NCBI GenBank assembly: GCA_937924905.1
Contig: CALDUK010000016.1
Span: 62,001 to 126,000, forward strand
Direction of reading: 5' to 3'
DNA: 64,000 nt
DNA from: an uncultured Paracoccaceae bacterium
GTDB taxonomy: Bacteria > Pseudomonadota > Alphaproteobacteria > Rhodobacterales > Rhodobacteraceae
In this document: positions 35,643-44,386 of the stretch, in pieces
Numbering within the stretch: the first letter of the stretch is position 1
Layout: each line of letters begins with the position of its first letter
Notes under the pieces: generated by a model
What the model was told of the DNA's origin: nothing
What the model saw: only the letters and a program-made list of their open reading frames with translations
Database searches by the model: none
Made by a program: the position numbers and the translations under genes

Positions 35643-36366
35643 GGACAAGCCCGCAATCCCTTGCGAATTTCATGCGTCATTCGAGGTAGTCGAACCCGTG
35701 CAGGAAGACCATCCCATTCTGGATTGGAAAGACGGTGTGCCGGTCGCGCGCGCCTTTGATGACCCGTATTTTTCGCTTGAAAACGGTCTGGCCGAGACGC
35801 GGCATGTTTTTCTTGAGGGCAACGGGTTTCCTGCGCGGTTTTGCGATGATGTGCACATCGGCGAGCTGGGCTTTGGCACCGGATTGAACGCCTTTGCGAC
35901 GCTGGCGGCCTGGCAGGCGTTCGGGGCCGGTCGCCGTCTGTGTTTCACGGCGTTCGAGATGTATCCGATGCCGGTGGCCGATATGGCGAAGGCGTTGCGC
36001 ATCTATCCCGAGATTTGGGCGCTTGCGCACCCCGTCCTTGATGCGGCCCCGGATGTGCTGACTGGTTTTGAGACGGGTGGGTTTTGTCTGAAAGTCATCA
36101 CCGGGGACGCCCGTGCCACATTGCCCGCGTGGTCGGGTCGGGCGGATGCCTGGTATCTGGACGGGTTTTCGCCAGCGAAGAACCCCGAGCTTTGGGAACC
36201 CGAGCTGCTGGCCGACGTGGCGCGCCATACGGTGCCGGGCGGGACCGCGGCCACCTATAGCGCGGCTGGGGCTGTGCGTCGGGGCTTGGCGGCAGCCGGG
36301 TTCGAGGTTGAGCGGCGCCCGGGGTTTGGCCGCAAGCGTCACATGACCGTGGCGCGTCTTCCATGA
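35641..36366 (+). CDS. mnmD: tRNA (5-methylaminomethyl-2-thiouridine)-methyltransferase MnmD
   Basis: 241 residues, the length of stand-alone MnmD. A SAM-dependent enzyme that adds the final methyl to make mnm5s2U34 in tRNAs for Lys, Glu and Gln. The SAM motif is ELGFGTGLNAF at about 66-76 and the catalytic-site segment is DAWYLDGFSPAKNPELW. The ATG at 35641 lies in CCATGG and overlaps the opposite gene's start. Its stop overlaps the next gene by ATGA. A tRNA-Gln(TTG) gene, a known substrate class, is also in this window. Confidence 0.92.
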   Translation: MDKPAIPCEFHASFEVVEPVQEDHPILDWKDGVPVARAFDDPYFSLENGLAETRHVFLEGNGFPARFCDDVHIGELGFGTGLNAFATLAAWQAFGAGRRLCFTAFEMYPMPVADMAKALRIYPEIWALAHPVLDAAPDVLTGFETGGFCLKVITGDARATLPAWSGRADAWYLDGFSPAKNPELWEPELLADVARHTVPGGTAATYSAAGAVRRGLAAAGFEVERRPGFGRKRHMTVARLP

Positions 36367-37232
36367 GCGAGGACCGGACGCGGCAGGGTATTGTGCTGAT
36401 GATCCTGACGACGATGGTTTTTGCCAGCCAGGACGGCATATCGCGGCATTTGGCAGGCGAGTACAACACCTGGATGGTCGTGATGATCCGATATTGGTTC
36501 TTTGCGGCGTTCGTCTGCGCCATCGCGCTTCGCCAACCGCGCGGGGTTCGGGCCGTTGCACGGACACAGCGACCAAAGTTGCAAATCGCGCGCGGGCTTT
36601 TGTTGGCCGCCGAGATTTGTGTGGCTGTCGTTGGCTTTACATTGATCGGGCTGGTCGAAAGCCACGCGATTTTTGCGTCTTACCCCCTGATCATCACCGC
36701 CCTTGCTATACCGATCTTGGGCGAACGCGTGGGGTGGCGACGGTGGGTGGCGGTGCTGTTCGGGTTTGCGGGCATGTTGGTTATCTTGAACCCCGGGCGC
36801 GGGGCGTTTGACCCTTATGCGCTGATCCCTGTTGCATCCGCTGTTCTGTTTGCCTTGTATGGCTTGCTGACCCGTTTGGCCTCGCGCACGGACAGCACGG
36901 CGACGTCGTTTTTTTGGACAGGCACCGTTGGGGCCGTGGTGATGACTGCGGTTGGATTGCCGGCATGGCAGCCAATGAGCGCGCCCGACTGGGGCTGGAT
37001 GTTGACACTTTGTATCACAGGTGTTTTTGGGCATTGGCTGTTGATCAAGTGCTATGAACTGGCCGAAGCCAGTGTTTTGCAGCCCTTTGCGTTTTTCCAT
37101 CAGATTTTCGCTGCGATGGTGGGGGTTGTTGTTTTTGCCGAAGCGTTGCGCCTGAATGTTGTGCTGGGCGCTGTCATTATTCTGGCGGCAGGGCTGTTTG
37201 CGCTGTGGCGCGCCGGGCAGGCCGACACATAA
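36363..37232 (+). CDS. DMT family transporter (EamA domains)
   Basis: 289 residues with about ten membrane spans and two EamA repeats (about 8-140 and 150-285). DMT-superfamily exporters of this type move amino acids, purines or other small metabolites; the substrate cannot be predicted. The first helix ends with FASQDGISRHLA and the SLA-like loops are in place. The start overlaps the mnmD stop (ATGA), so it shares the mRNA with that tRNA-modifying gene. Confidence 0.9.
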   Translation: MSEDRTRQGIVLMILTTMVFASQDGISRHLAGEYNTWMVVMIRYWFFAAFVCAIALRQPRGVRAVARTQRPKLQIARGLLLAAEICVAVVGFTLIGLVESHAIFASYPLIITALAIPILGERVGWRRWVAVLFGFAGMLVILNPGRGAFDPYALIPVASAVLFALYGLLTRLASRTDSTATSFFWTGTVGAVVMTAVGLPAWQPMSAPDWGWMLTLCITGVFGHWLLIKCYELAEASVLQPFAFFHQIFAAMVGVVVFAEALRLNVVLGAVIILAAGLFALWRAGQADT

Positions 37233-37289
37233 GGAATATTGCATGCGCGTGTTGCGATTATTACCATTGGCCAACTTGTGGGAGAGCAC

Positions 37290-38363
37290 ATGCGCATACG
37301 CCTGATATTGCAAAGATGGGTCTTTGGACTGGTGCTGTGTTGCTTGGCGGGAACCGCTGTTGCGCAGGATCTGCGATTGGTGACGGTGACACGCACGCCT
37401 TTTTCGCTGGTACAGGGCGGGGTCGAAACCGGGTTTTCACTAGATCTGTGGGCTGCGATTGCCGCCGAATTGGACCTGGAATATTCAGTCGCCCGGGTCG
37501 ACAGCTTTCGCGATATGCTTGAGGCGGTTGAAACGGGCGAGGCGGATATCGCGGCGGCCAATATATCGGTCACGGCGGATCGTGAACTGACCATGGATTT
37601 CAGCCAGCCCATTTTCGCGGCGGGTCTGCGCGTGATGGTGCCTTTTGAGCAGAACAGAAGCTCGTTCTGGTCTGCCATCTGGAACCGCGATTTCTTTCTG
37701 GCGGCGGTACTGGCCTTTGGCTTGTTGTTCGGCGGAGGCCTGCTGATGTGGTGGCTGGAACGGGACGGCGGGCAGGAGTATTTTCACGGCGATATGCGGG
37801 AGAAAGCGTTTCCGTCTTTCTGGTGGGCGCTGAACCTTGTGGTGAATGGTGGGTTTGAAGAACGCGTGCCGCGGTCGGTGCTGGGGCGCATTTTCGCGAC
37901 ACTCCTTGTGGTTTCGTCGCTGTTTGTTGTGTCGATCTTTGTGGCCAATATCACGGCTGCGATGACCGTGAATGCCATCCAATCGTCGGTTCAATCGGTG
38001 AATGATCTTTACGGCAAGCGTGTCGGCACGACGGGCGGGTCTACTGCGGCTTCGTTTCTGGACGGGCGTGGTCTGGGATATCGTGCGTTTGACAATGTTG
38101 ACACATTGCTGGCCGCGTTCGAAGACGGCGAGATCGAAGCGGTGGTGTTTGATGCGCCGATCTTGTCTTACTATCTGACCACGAACGGGGCTGGGAAAGG
38201 CCAGTTGGTGGGGTCAGTGTTTCTTAGCGAAAACTATGGGTTCGCGTTGCAATCCGAAAGCCCGCTGCGCGAAGCGATCAACCGCGTTTTGCTGCGGTTG
38301 CGGGAAGATGGCACTTATGACCAGCTTCTTGAAAAATGGTTCGGTTCGAACGCGAGGCTCTAG
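37290..38363 (+). CDS. Ionotropic-glutamate-receptor-like protein: substrate-binding domain with ion-channel insert
   Basis: 357 residues. A signal peptide (residues 1-25, cleavage after TAVA) comes first, then the first lobe of a periplasmic amino-acid-binding domain (VTVTRTPFSLV...GFSLDLWAAIA). A membrane block follows with helix M1 (about 128-150), a pore loop (FWWALNLVVNGGFEE) and helix M3 (LLVVSSLFVVSIFVANITAAMTV), then the second lobe (VGTTGGSTAASF...). This lobe-channel-lobe order is that of GluR0-type bacterial receptors. The potassium filter TVGYG is not present; NGGFEE takes its place, so ion selectivity is probably different. The ATG at 37290 has GGAGA 4 nt upstream. Confidence 0.85.
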   Translation: MRIRLILQRWVFGLVLCCLAGTAVAQDLRLVTVTRTPFSLVQGGVETGFSLDLWAAIAAELDLEYSVARVDSFRDMLEAVETGEADIAAANISVTADRELTMDFSQPIFAAGLRVMVPFEQNRSSFWSAIWNRDFFLAAVLAFGLLFGGGLLMWWLERDGGQEYFHGDMREKAFPSFWWALNLVVNGGFEERVPRSVLGRIFATLLVVSSLFVVSIFVANITAAMTVNAIQSSVQSVNDLYGKRVGTTGGSTAASFLDGRGLGYRAFDNVDTLLAAFEDGEIEAVVFDAPILSYYLTTNGAGKGQLVGSVFLSENYGFALQSESPLREAINRVLLRLREDGTYDQLLEKWFGSNARL

Positions 38364-38369
38364 GCGCTG

Positions 38370-38975
38370 TCAGCCGGCCTTTTTAAGATCGCCGATCAGC
38401 GCGTCAATATTGCCGCCGCGCTTGTCCAGCATGGCCCCAATCTCGGCCCGCTCGGATTTCAAAAGCGAGATGCCTTCGATCAGCAGGTCAAAGAACTTGT
38501 CTGAACCAGACCGGTCAGAGACCATGAAGCTGACATTGAACGCGGATTGGCCTGGAAGTTTCGCGACCGCGCGCACTTCCTGGAAATTCTTGACCTTGCG
38601 GGCGCCTGTCACTTCGACTGTGCCGCCTGCAAATTCGCGAAACCGCTTTCCGTATTTGCGCGACATGTACCCTGAAAAGGCGCTGGTGAACGACCGCATC
38701 TGTGCGCTGGATGCAGACCGGGCAGGTGGCCCGAGTGCCGAGCGTGCGATGGTCGGCACATCGGCGTATTTTTTGAAGATGCCTTCAAACGACCGATAAA
38801 TGGCAGAGTTGGATTGCCCGGAATTGATCGCCGTGTTGATTTCGGCCACGGCTTTGGTGATCAGCGAACGCGCCTGATCTTCGGTCAGCGCAAAGGCGCG
38901 TGGCGCGAATGACAGGGCTGCCAGCGCAGATGCGCCAGCAAGAACGGAACGGCGGGAAATTTCAGAATTCATCAT
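38370..38975 (-). CDS. mlaC: Phospholipid-binding periplasmic protein MlaC
   Basis: 201 residues. MlaC shuttles phospholipids between the outer-membrane MlaA complex and the inner-membrane MlaFEDB transporter to keep outer-leaflet asymmetry. A Tat-like signal peptide (SRRSVLAGASALAALSFAPRAFA) is followed by the MlaC fold with FKKYADVPTIARSALG and YMSRKYGKRF. Two adjacent ATGs at 38975 and 38972 are possible; GAAGG lies 5 nt before the first. The gene overlaps the end of mlaA by 14 nt. mlaFED are not in the window. Confidence 0.92.
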   Translation of the reverse strand: MMNSEISRRSVLAGASALAALSFAPRAFALTEDQARSLITKAVAEINTAINSGQSNSAIYRSFEGIFKKYADVPTIARSALGPPARSASSAQMRSFTSAFSGYMSRKYGKRFREFAGGTVEVTGARKVKNFQEVRAVAKLPGQSAFNVSFMVSDRSGSDKFFDLLIEGISLLKSERAEIGAMLDKRGGNIDALIGDLKKAG

Positions 38976-39729
38976 AGAGACCTTCATAAACCTCATCATA
39001 GAGGTTCTCATAGGGATCGAATGCATTCTCGGCGGGAGTTTGCCCGGACAGCGCGAAACGGCGGCTTTCCAAGTAGAAAAGCCTAAGCTGCGCATAGCTG
39101 TCAGCGCTGTCATACAGGATGCTGTCCACGGTTTCGCCAAGCTCAAACCGCGAGTCGAGCACCGACGGCAAAGACGTAGCGGCGGCGATTTCGCCCCCTT
39201 CGTCAAAGACTTCACCGATTGGGTTTGTGGCGATGTCTACGAAAACGCCGATTGCATCGCGTTCGTTCGACGGGCCGAAAAGAGGCAATTCAAGATAAGC
39301 GCCTTCTTGCGCACCCCAAACCGCCAATGTGTCGCCAAACCCGGTGTCGCGGCTGTCCAGCCCGAACGAACTGCCGGCTGGATCAAAGAGACCGAACACA
39401 CCAAGCGTGGAATTCAGCATGAACCGCATCAGGTTATGCCCGGCGTCATCAATGTCGCCTTGTGCAATGCCGTTCAGCACATTGCGTGGCCCGGACAGAT
39501 TGGCAGACGCATTTGACAACGCGCGTCGCGCCGGCTGGGGCACCACGGTTCCGTACACCTGGCTGACGGGTTTGAAGAATATCCGGTCCGCCCCCTTGTT
39601 GACGGCATGCACCGCCCGGTTGACGGGTTCATAAGGGTCGTGGATTTCGGTCGGCCCATCCGGGACAGAACATCCCGCAAGCAGCACCCCAAGAGCCACG
39701 GCAAAGGTCATTTTTATGGACGGCAGCAT
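38962..39729 (-). CDS. mlaA: Outer-membrane lipoprotein MlaA (VacJ family)
   Basis: 255 residues. A lipoprotein signal ends at the lipobox LLAGC, giving a lipid-anchored outer-membrane protein. The VacJ/MlaA signature starts with DPYEPVNRAVHAVNKGADR and continues with VPQPARRALSNASANL and GDTLAVWG. It removes misplaced phospholipid from the outer leaflet and hands it to MlaC, encoded next. The ATG at 39729 gives a standard signal; an upstream GTG at 39759 is possible. The acidic, Tyr-rich C-terminal tail (about 20 residues) is unusual in length. Confidence 0.93.
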   Translation of the reverse strand: MLPSIKMTFAVALGVLLAGCSVPDGPTEIHDPYEPVNRAVHAVNKGADRIFFKPVSQVYGTVVPQPARRALSNASANLSGPRNVLNGIAQGDIDDAGHNLMRFMLNSTLGVFGLFDPAGSSFGLDSRDTGFGDTLAVWGAQEGAYLELPLFGPSNERDAIGVFVDIATNPIGEVFDEGGEIAAATSLPSVLDSRFELGETVDSILYDSADSYAQLRLFYLESRRFALSGQTPAENAFDPYENLYDEVYEGLYDEF

Positions 39730-39882
39730 TTCAGCAGCACCTATACACTTGCTCGTCACGTTCAGATAGGTCCAATACCGCTTTATTGACAGTGTTCGTG
39801 AAGCATGCGTGAAAGATTTTGCGCGACACTGTTGCTAGCAAGTGTCTTTTTGACGCCGTTCAAGAAATTGGGAAGGTCGGAC

Positions 39883-40347
39883 ATGTCTATGAAATCAGAA
39901 GATAAAATCGCATCAATGGGGCTTGAACTGCCATCGGCCCCGGCGCCGGCTGCGAATTATGTTCCATTCGTTATTTCCGGCAATACAGTCTATGTTTCGG
40001 GCCAAATCTCGCGCGATGGCGATCGGATGATCACCGGAAAACTGGGCGATGACCTGACGGTTGAACATGGGGCTGAGGCCGCAAAGTTTTGCGCATTGGC
40101 GCTTTTGGCGCAGGTAAAGGCGGCATGTGGCGGCGATCTGGGGCGCCTGTCGCGGGTGGTCAAACTGACAGGGTTCGTCAATTCGACGGCGGATTTCACG
40201 GACCAGCCGCAGGTGATCAACGGCGCGTCCGACTTTTTGGTCGCGGTTCTGGGCGAGGCCGGTCGGCATGCGCGCTCGGCTGTGTCGGCGGCGTCCTTGC
40301 CCTTGGGTGTCGCAGTCGAGATCGAAGGTATCTTCGAGATTGACTAG
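39883..40347 (+). CDS. RidA family protein (enamine/imine deaminase)
   Basis: 154 residues, the longer RidA (YjgF/YER057c/UK114) subgroup. Family members hydrolyse reactive enamines and imines made by PLP enzymes. The typical strand VYVSGQI, the substrate-binding Arg in ARSAVSAASLP and the closing VEIEGIFEI are visible. The ATG at 39883 has GGAAGG 6 nt upstream; longer in-frame starts lack one. The stop overlaps the phosphodiesterase gene. It is divergent from mlaA with 153 nt between. Confidence 0.92.
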   Translation: MSMKSEDKIASMGLELPSAPAPAANYVPFVISGNTVYVSGQISRDGDRMITGKLGDDLTVEHGAEAAKFCALALLAQVKAACGGDLGRLSRVVKLTGFVNSTADFTDQPQVINGASDFLVAVLGEAGRHARSAVSAASLPLGVAVEIEGIFEID

Positions 40348-41110
40348 CCCCAGCTTGCCGCGCGTCTTCCTGGAGACACCACTGGCGCATCGCGCCTTGC
40401 ATGATGTGGCCAAGGGGCGCGCCGAAAACTCTTTTGCGGCCATCGAGGCTGCGATTGACGCGGGCTATGGCATTGAAATTGACGTTCAACTGACAGCGGA
40501 TGATCAGGCGTTGGTCTTTCACGACTATGCGCTAGAACGGCTGACCGATGGCAACGGTACTGTGCGGCAGTTTGAGCGCGGCGAATTGGCGTCGATTTCA
40601 CTGTTGGGTGGGGGGGAGGCAATCCCCGATCTGGGCGAGGTTTTGGCGCTGGTCGCGGGGCAGGTGCCGTTGCTGATCGAGATCAAGGATCAGGACCGCG
40701 CCCTTGGCGACAATGTCGGGCCTTTGGAACAAGCCGTGGCGGCCGCCGTTGCCGAGTATGCGGGGCCCGTGGCGGTCATGTCATTCAACCCTGAAAGCGT
40801 GGCGGTCATGCAGGCTTTGGTGCCGCATGTGCCGCGCGGTTTGACGACCGATGCGTTTCTGCCCGACGATTGGAGCGCGCCGGCAGACAGGTTGACCCAT
40901 CTGGCGGCTATCCCCGATTTTGACCGGGTGGGCGCGCAATTCATCAGCCACAATTGGCATGCGTTGGATATGCCCCGGGTCCAGGCATTGAAAGCGGATG
41001 GTGCTGCAATTTTGTGCTGGACGGTCCGGTCGGCAGAGGATGAGGGTGCGGCCCGGCGGATTGCCGACAATATCACATTCGAAGGATACCCCGCGCCATT
41101 TGGGGCTTGA
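40340..41110 (+). CDS. Glycerophosphodiester phosphodiesterase family protein
   Basis: 256 residues. A TIM barrel of the GDPD family, which cleaves glycerophosphodiesters to glycerol-3-phosphate and an alcohol. Active-site residues: His17-Arg18, Glu29-Asn30, Glu46, Asp48 and His61 (AHRALHD, EN, EIDVQL, VFHDY). No signal peptide is present, so it acts in the cytoplasm. The start is TTG at 40340, overlapping the RidA stop by 8 nt; no ATG fits because the barrel begins immediately after. Its metal ligands look complete. Confidence 0.88.
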   Translation: MTSPSLPRVFLETPLAHRALHDVAKGRAENSFAAIEAAIDAGYGIEIDVQLTADDQALVFHDYALERLTDGNGTVRQFERGELASISLLGGGEAIPDLGEVLALVAGQVPLLIEIKDQDRALGDNVGPLEQAVAAAVAEYAGPVAVMSFNPESVAVMQALVPHVPRGLTTDAFLPDDWSAPADRLTHLAAIPDFDRVGAQFISHNWHALDMPRVQALKADGAAILCWTVRSAEDEGAARRIADNITFEGYPAPFGA

Positions 41111-41140
41111 AACCCTTGTTTCCAGAGGCACCTTAGAACG

Positions 41141-42340
41141 GTGGATCAGGAACCTTCGACAGATTTAACGCTGGACGTTTCAGCGCTGCCATCTCTGAGC
41201 GGGATTTCGGCGGCGGATTGGGATGCCTGTGCATGCCCCGAGGTGGCCGATGGCGGGCGTCCGGTTGATCCGTTCACCACGTATCGTTTTTTGCAGGCGC
41301 TGGAAGACAGCGGCTCGGTCGGGGCGGGCACAGGCTGGGATCCGCGCTATCTGACAGTGCGCGCAGACGACGCCCTGATTGCCGTCGCGCCGCTTTATGC
41401 GAAAGGGCACAGTCAGGGCGAATATATTTTCGACCACAACTGGGCCCATGCCTGGGAACGTGCGGGCGGGCGGTATTATCCGAAACTTCAGATTGCCGTG
41501 CCGTTCACGCCTGCGACGGGGCGGCGGTTTCTTGTGGCGCCGGAGTTCGAAAGCACGGGCACCGAGGCCTTGCTGCAAGGGGCGCTGCAACTGGCGCAGA
41601 ACAACGGGCTGTCCTCGGTTCATGTCACCTTTTGCACAGCCGAAGAGGCCGCGCGTGGGGCCAGGATTGGCCTGCTGACGCGCGTCACGCAGCAATATCA
41701 ATGGTCGAATGACGGGTATGGAACGTTTGACGATTTCCTTTCGGCCCTGTCGTCGCGGAAACGAAAGGCCATTCGGAAAGAACGCCGGACCGCGCAGGCG
41801 TTCGGCGGCGAGATCGTCGCACTGGTGGGTGATGACATAAAAGCCGAACACTGGGATGCGTTCTGGACATTTTACCAGGACACAGGCGCGCGGAAATGGG
41901 GCACGCCCTATCTGACGCGCCGCTTTTTCGACATTGCGCAGAACCGGTTGCGGGATGATATTCTGCTGGTTCTTGCGATACGCGATGGTCGACCTGTGGC
42001 AGGGGCGTTGAATTTCATTGGGCGTCACACGCTTTTTGGACGGTATTGGGGCGCGATTGAACATCACGACTGTTTGCATTTCGAGCTTTGTTACTATCGG
42101 GCGATTGACTATGCGATTGCGCAGGGTCTGTTGACGGTCGAAGCGGGTGCGCAGGGCGATCACAAACTGGCGCGGGGCTATTTGCCGGTTGAGACGCATT
42201 CGTTGCACTGGATGGCCGATGACGGGTTCTCGGGCGCGGTTGCCGACTATTTGAAGGCTGAGCGGCAGGCTATTGATGAAGATATCGAGGTTCTGACGCG
42301 CTATGGTCCGTTTCGAAAAATCCACGAGGAACCGGAATGA
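41141..42340 (+). CDS. FemAB/GNAT-like protein (DUF482 family)
   Basis: 399 residues. Two GNAT-type halves are visible, with the [13 protein letters not shown] patch typical of DUF482 (peptidoglycan-biosynthesis-like, FemAB_like). Members are thought to add amino acids to a carrier or peptide using aminoacyl-tRNA or acyl-CoA, but no reaction is proven. The GTG at 41141 is the only good start, with AGAGG upstream. The stop overlaps phhB by ATGA. There is no membrane span. Confidence 0.85.
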   Translation: MDQEPSTDLTLDVSALPSLSGISAADWDACACPEVADGGRPVDPFTTYRFLQALEDSGSVGAGTGWDPRYLTVRADDALIAVAPLYAKGHSQGEYIFDHNWAHAWERAGGRYYPKLQIAVPFTPATGRRFLVAPEFESTGTEALLQGALQLAQNNGLSSVHVTFCTAEEAARGARIGLLTRVTQQYQWSNDGYGTFDDFLSALSSRKRKAIRKERRTAQAFGGEIVALVGDDIKAEHWDAFWTFYQDTGARKWGTPYLTRRFFDIAQNRLRDDILLVLAIRDGRPVAGALNFIGRHTLFGRYWGAIEHHDCLHFELCYYRAIDYAIAQGLLTVEAGAQGDHKLARGYLPVETHSLHWMADDGFSGAVADYLKAERQAIDEDIEVLTRYGPFRKIHEEPE

Positions 42341-42624
42341 GCAAACTGCTTGAAGGCGCGGCGCGCGAGACGGCATTGGCGGCGTTGCAATCGCAAGGCT
42401 GGGCCTTGGTCGAGGGGCGCGATGCGATCAAAAAAACGTTCAAGTTCAAGAACTTCATCGACGCTTGGGGCTGGATGTCCCGGATGGCGATACAGGCTGA
42501 GAAGATGAACCACCACCCGGAATGGTTCAATGTCTACAATCGGGTCGAGGTTGTGTTGACCACCCATGATGTGGACGGTTTGTCAGACCTTGATGTCGCG
42601 CTTGCCGGGAAGATGGACGCCTAG
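42337..42624 (+). CDS. phhB: 4a-hydroxytetrahydrobiopterin dehydratase (PhhB/PCD)
   Basis: 95 residues, the normal size of pterin-4a-carbinolamine dehydratase. It regenerates the pterin cofactor of aromatic amino-acid hydroxylases. The active-site motif EKMNHHPEW (55-63, His59-His60) and the second histidine in TTHDVDGLS are intact. No phenylalanine hydroxylase is adjacent. Its TAG overlaps the stop of the convergent peroxiredoxin gene within CTAG. Confidence 0.95.
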   Translation: MSKLLEGAARETALAALQSQGWALVEGRDAIKKTFKFKNFIDAWGWMSRMAIQAEKMNHHPEWFNVYNRVEVVLTTHDVDGLSDLDVALAGKMDA

Positions 42625-43109
42625 ACCAAATCCAGCAGCGTTTCGCCTGCGGTCATGTCGCAGACACCGTTGTCTTCTTCAAAGGTCAAAGCTGTGACTG
42701 TGCCGTCTTCGACGACCATGGCGCAGCGGGTCATGCGGTCTTTGAATCCAAGGGCAGGCACGCTGAATTCCAGACCAAGGGCTTTTGTCAGTTCCGATTG
42801 CCAATCGGCCAGCATCAGGATGCCCGCGTCATGGGCGCCCGAATGTTCGCCCCAGTGATTCATCACCCGGACGTCGTTAACGGCGATACAGATAATCTCG
42901 TCGATGCCTTTTTCGCGAAACGCATCAGCAGTGCGAATAAAGCTGGGCAGATGCGCCGAAGAACAGATGCCGGTATAGGCACCCGGCAAGCCAAAGATCA
43001 CCACACGTTTGCCCGCGATCCGCTGGGCAATGTCGATCTGGCTTAGGTCGTCGCCGATCTGGTTGATCAATTGGGCTGACGGGATCTTGTCGCCGACTGA
43101 AATTGCCAT
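42621..43109 (-). CDS. Peroxiredoxin (Prx5-like)
   Basis: 162 residues. A thioredoxin-fold peroxidase of the Prx5/AhpE group that reduces hydrogen and organic peroxides in the cytoplasm. The peroxidatic Cys49 sits in [16 protein letters not shown], where the usual T-P-T-C is T-G-I-C; the Thr46 that activates the cysteine is kept. Other cysteines exist that could serve as resolving residues. The gene is divergent from the flavoprotein gene (74-nt spacer) and ends by sharing stop bases with phhB. Confidence 0.92.
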   Translation of the reverse strand: MAISVGDKIPSAQLINQIGDDLSQIDIAQRIAGKRVVIFGLPGAYTGICSSAHLPSFIRTADAFREKGIDEIICIAVNDVRVMNHWGEHSGAHDAGILMLADWQSELTKALGLEFSVPALGFKDRMTRCAMVVEDGTVTALTFEEDNGVCDMTAGETLLDLV

Positions 43110-43183
43110 GTGCGTGCTCCGGTGTTTGTCTTCGTCTGCACAGGCATATAACGCATAGAAAAGAGCGACCAGTGGAGATTGGT

Positions 43184-44386
43184 ATGAGCGGAATTGTGGT
43201 CATCGGGGGAGGGCAGGCGGGCGCGTCGCTGGCGCAAAAGCTGCGCGGTCTGGACTATGACGGACCGATCACGATTGTCGGCGACGAACCCGTCCCGCCT
43301 TATGAGCGCCCGCCATTGTCGAAAGGGTATCTTTTGGGGGATCAGGCGAAGGAACGGTTGTTTCTTCGGCCCGAAGCGATTTACGCCGACAAGCAAATCG
43401 AGCTGCGGCTTGGTGAACCCGTGACCCGGGTCGATACAAACGCGCGGTTTGTCGAGATCGGGAACGAGCGTCTAGATTTTGATCAACTGGCTTTTACCAC
43501 CGGTTCGACCCCTGTTCGTCTGCCAAAGGCGATAGGAGGTGACCTGGACGGTGTGTTCACCGTCCGCACGCTTGCCGATATCGACGCGATGGAACCCAGG
43601 TTTCAAAAAGGCGCATCGGTTTTGGTGGTCGGTGGCGGCTACATTGGGCTCGAAGCGGCGGCGGTGGCCGCGAAGCTGGGGTTGACGGTCACGCTTGTGG
43701 AAATGGCCGAGCGTATTTTGGGGCGTGTTGCGGCCCCTGAAACAGCGGATGCGATACGGGCTGTGCACATGGCGCATGGGGTCACCATACTGGAAGGCAC
43801 GGGGCTGGCGCGTTTGACCGGCGATACACGCGTAAGCCGTGCCGTTTTGACCGATGGGCGCGCGCTAGAGGTCGATTTCGTCATTGTCGGGATTGGTATC
43901 CGGCCCGAGACCACACTGGCCGAGGCCAGCGGTGTGGCCTGTGACAACGGCATTGTTGTTGATGCCTGTGGCAAAACCTCGGCACCGGGGGTCTGGGCGG
44001 CGGGCGATTGCACCTCGTTTCCCTATCAGGGTGGTATGCTCCGGTTGGAAAGCGTGCAAAACGCAATTGATCAGGCCGAAACTGTCGCGGCCAACATGCT
44101 GGGGGAGGGTAAGACATACGCGCCTTATCCGTGGTTTTGGTCGGATCAGTACGATTTGAAGTTGCAAATCGCTGGGCTGAATACGGGATATGACCGGGTT
44201 GTTCGGCGGGGTGCCGGCGATGCGGTCAGTCATTGGTATTTCCAAGGCACGCGGTTTCTGGCCGTCGATGCGATCAACGCGGCGCGCGATTACATGGTGG
44301 GAAAACGGCTTTTGGAAATGGGCAAACCTGTCAGTCCCGAACAGGTCACGGACATGGAAACCAACCTGAAGGACCTGCTGCGGTGA
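43184..44386 (+). CDS. NAD(P)/FAD-dependent ferredoxin reductase-like oxidoreductase
   Basis: 400 residues. Two dinucleotide-binding motifs: FAD GGGQAGAS near residue 7-14 and NAD(P) GGGYIGLEAAA around 150. The closing WAAGDCTSF binds FAD. This is the putidaredoxin/rubredoxin-reductase type, which passes electrons from NAD(P)H to a 2Fe-2S ferredoxin, often for a P450 or dioxygenase; no such partner is adjacent. The ATG at 43184 has GGAG about 6 nt upstream. The stop overlaps the rsmD GTG start by GTGA. Confidence 0.9.
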   Translation: MSGIVVIGGGQAGASLAQKLRGLDYDGPITIVGDEPVPPYERPPLSKGYLLGDQAKERLFLRPEAIYADKQIELRLGEPVTRVDTNARFVEIGNERLDFDQLAFTTGSTPVRLPKAIGGDLDGVFTVRTLADIDAMEPRFQKGASVLVVGGGYIGLEAAAVAAKLGLTVTLVEMAERILGRVAAPETADAIRAVHMAHGVTILEGTGLARLTGDTRVSRAVLTDGRALEVDFVIVGIGIRPETTLAEASGVACDNGIVVDACGKTSAPGVWAAGDCTSFPYQGGMLRLESVQNAIDQAETVAANMLGEGKTYAPYPWFWSDQYDLKLQIAGLNTGYDRVVRRGAGDAVSHWYFQGTRFLAVDAINAARDYMVGKRLLEMGKPVSPEQVTDMETNLKDLLR

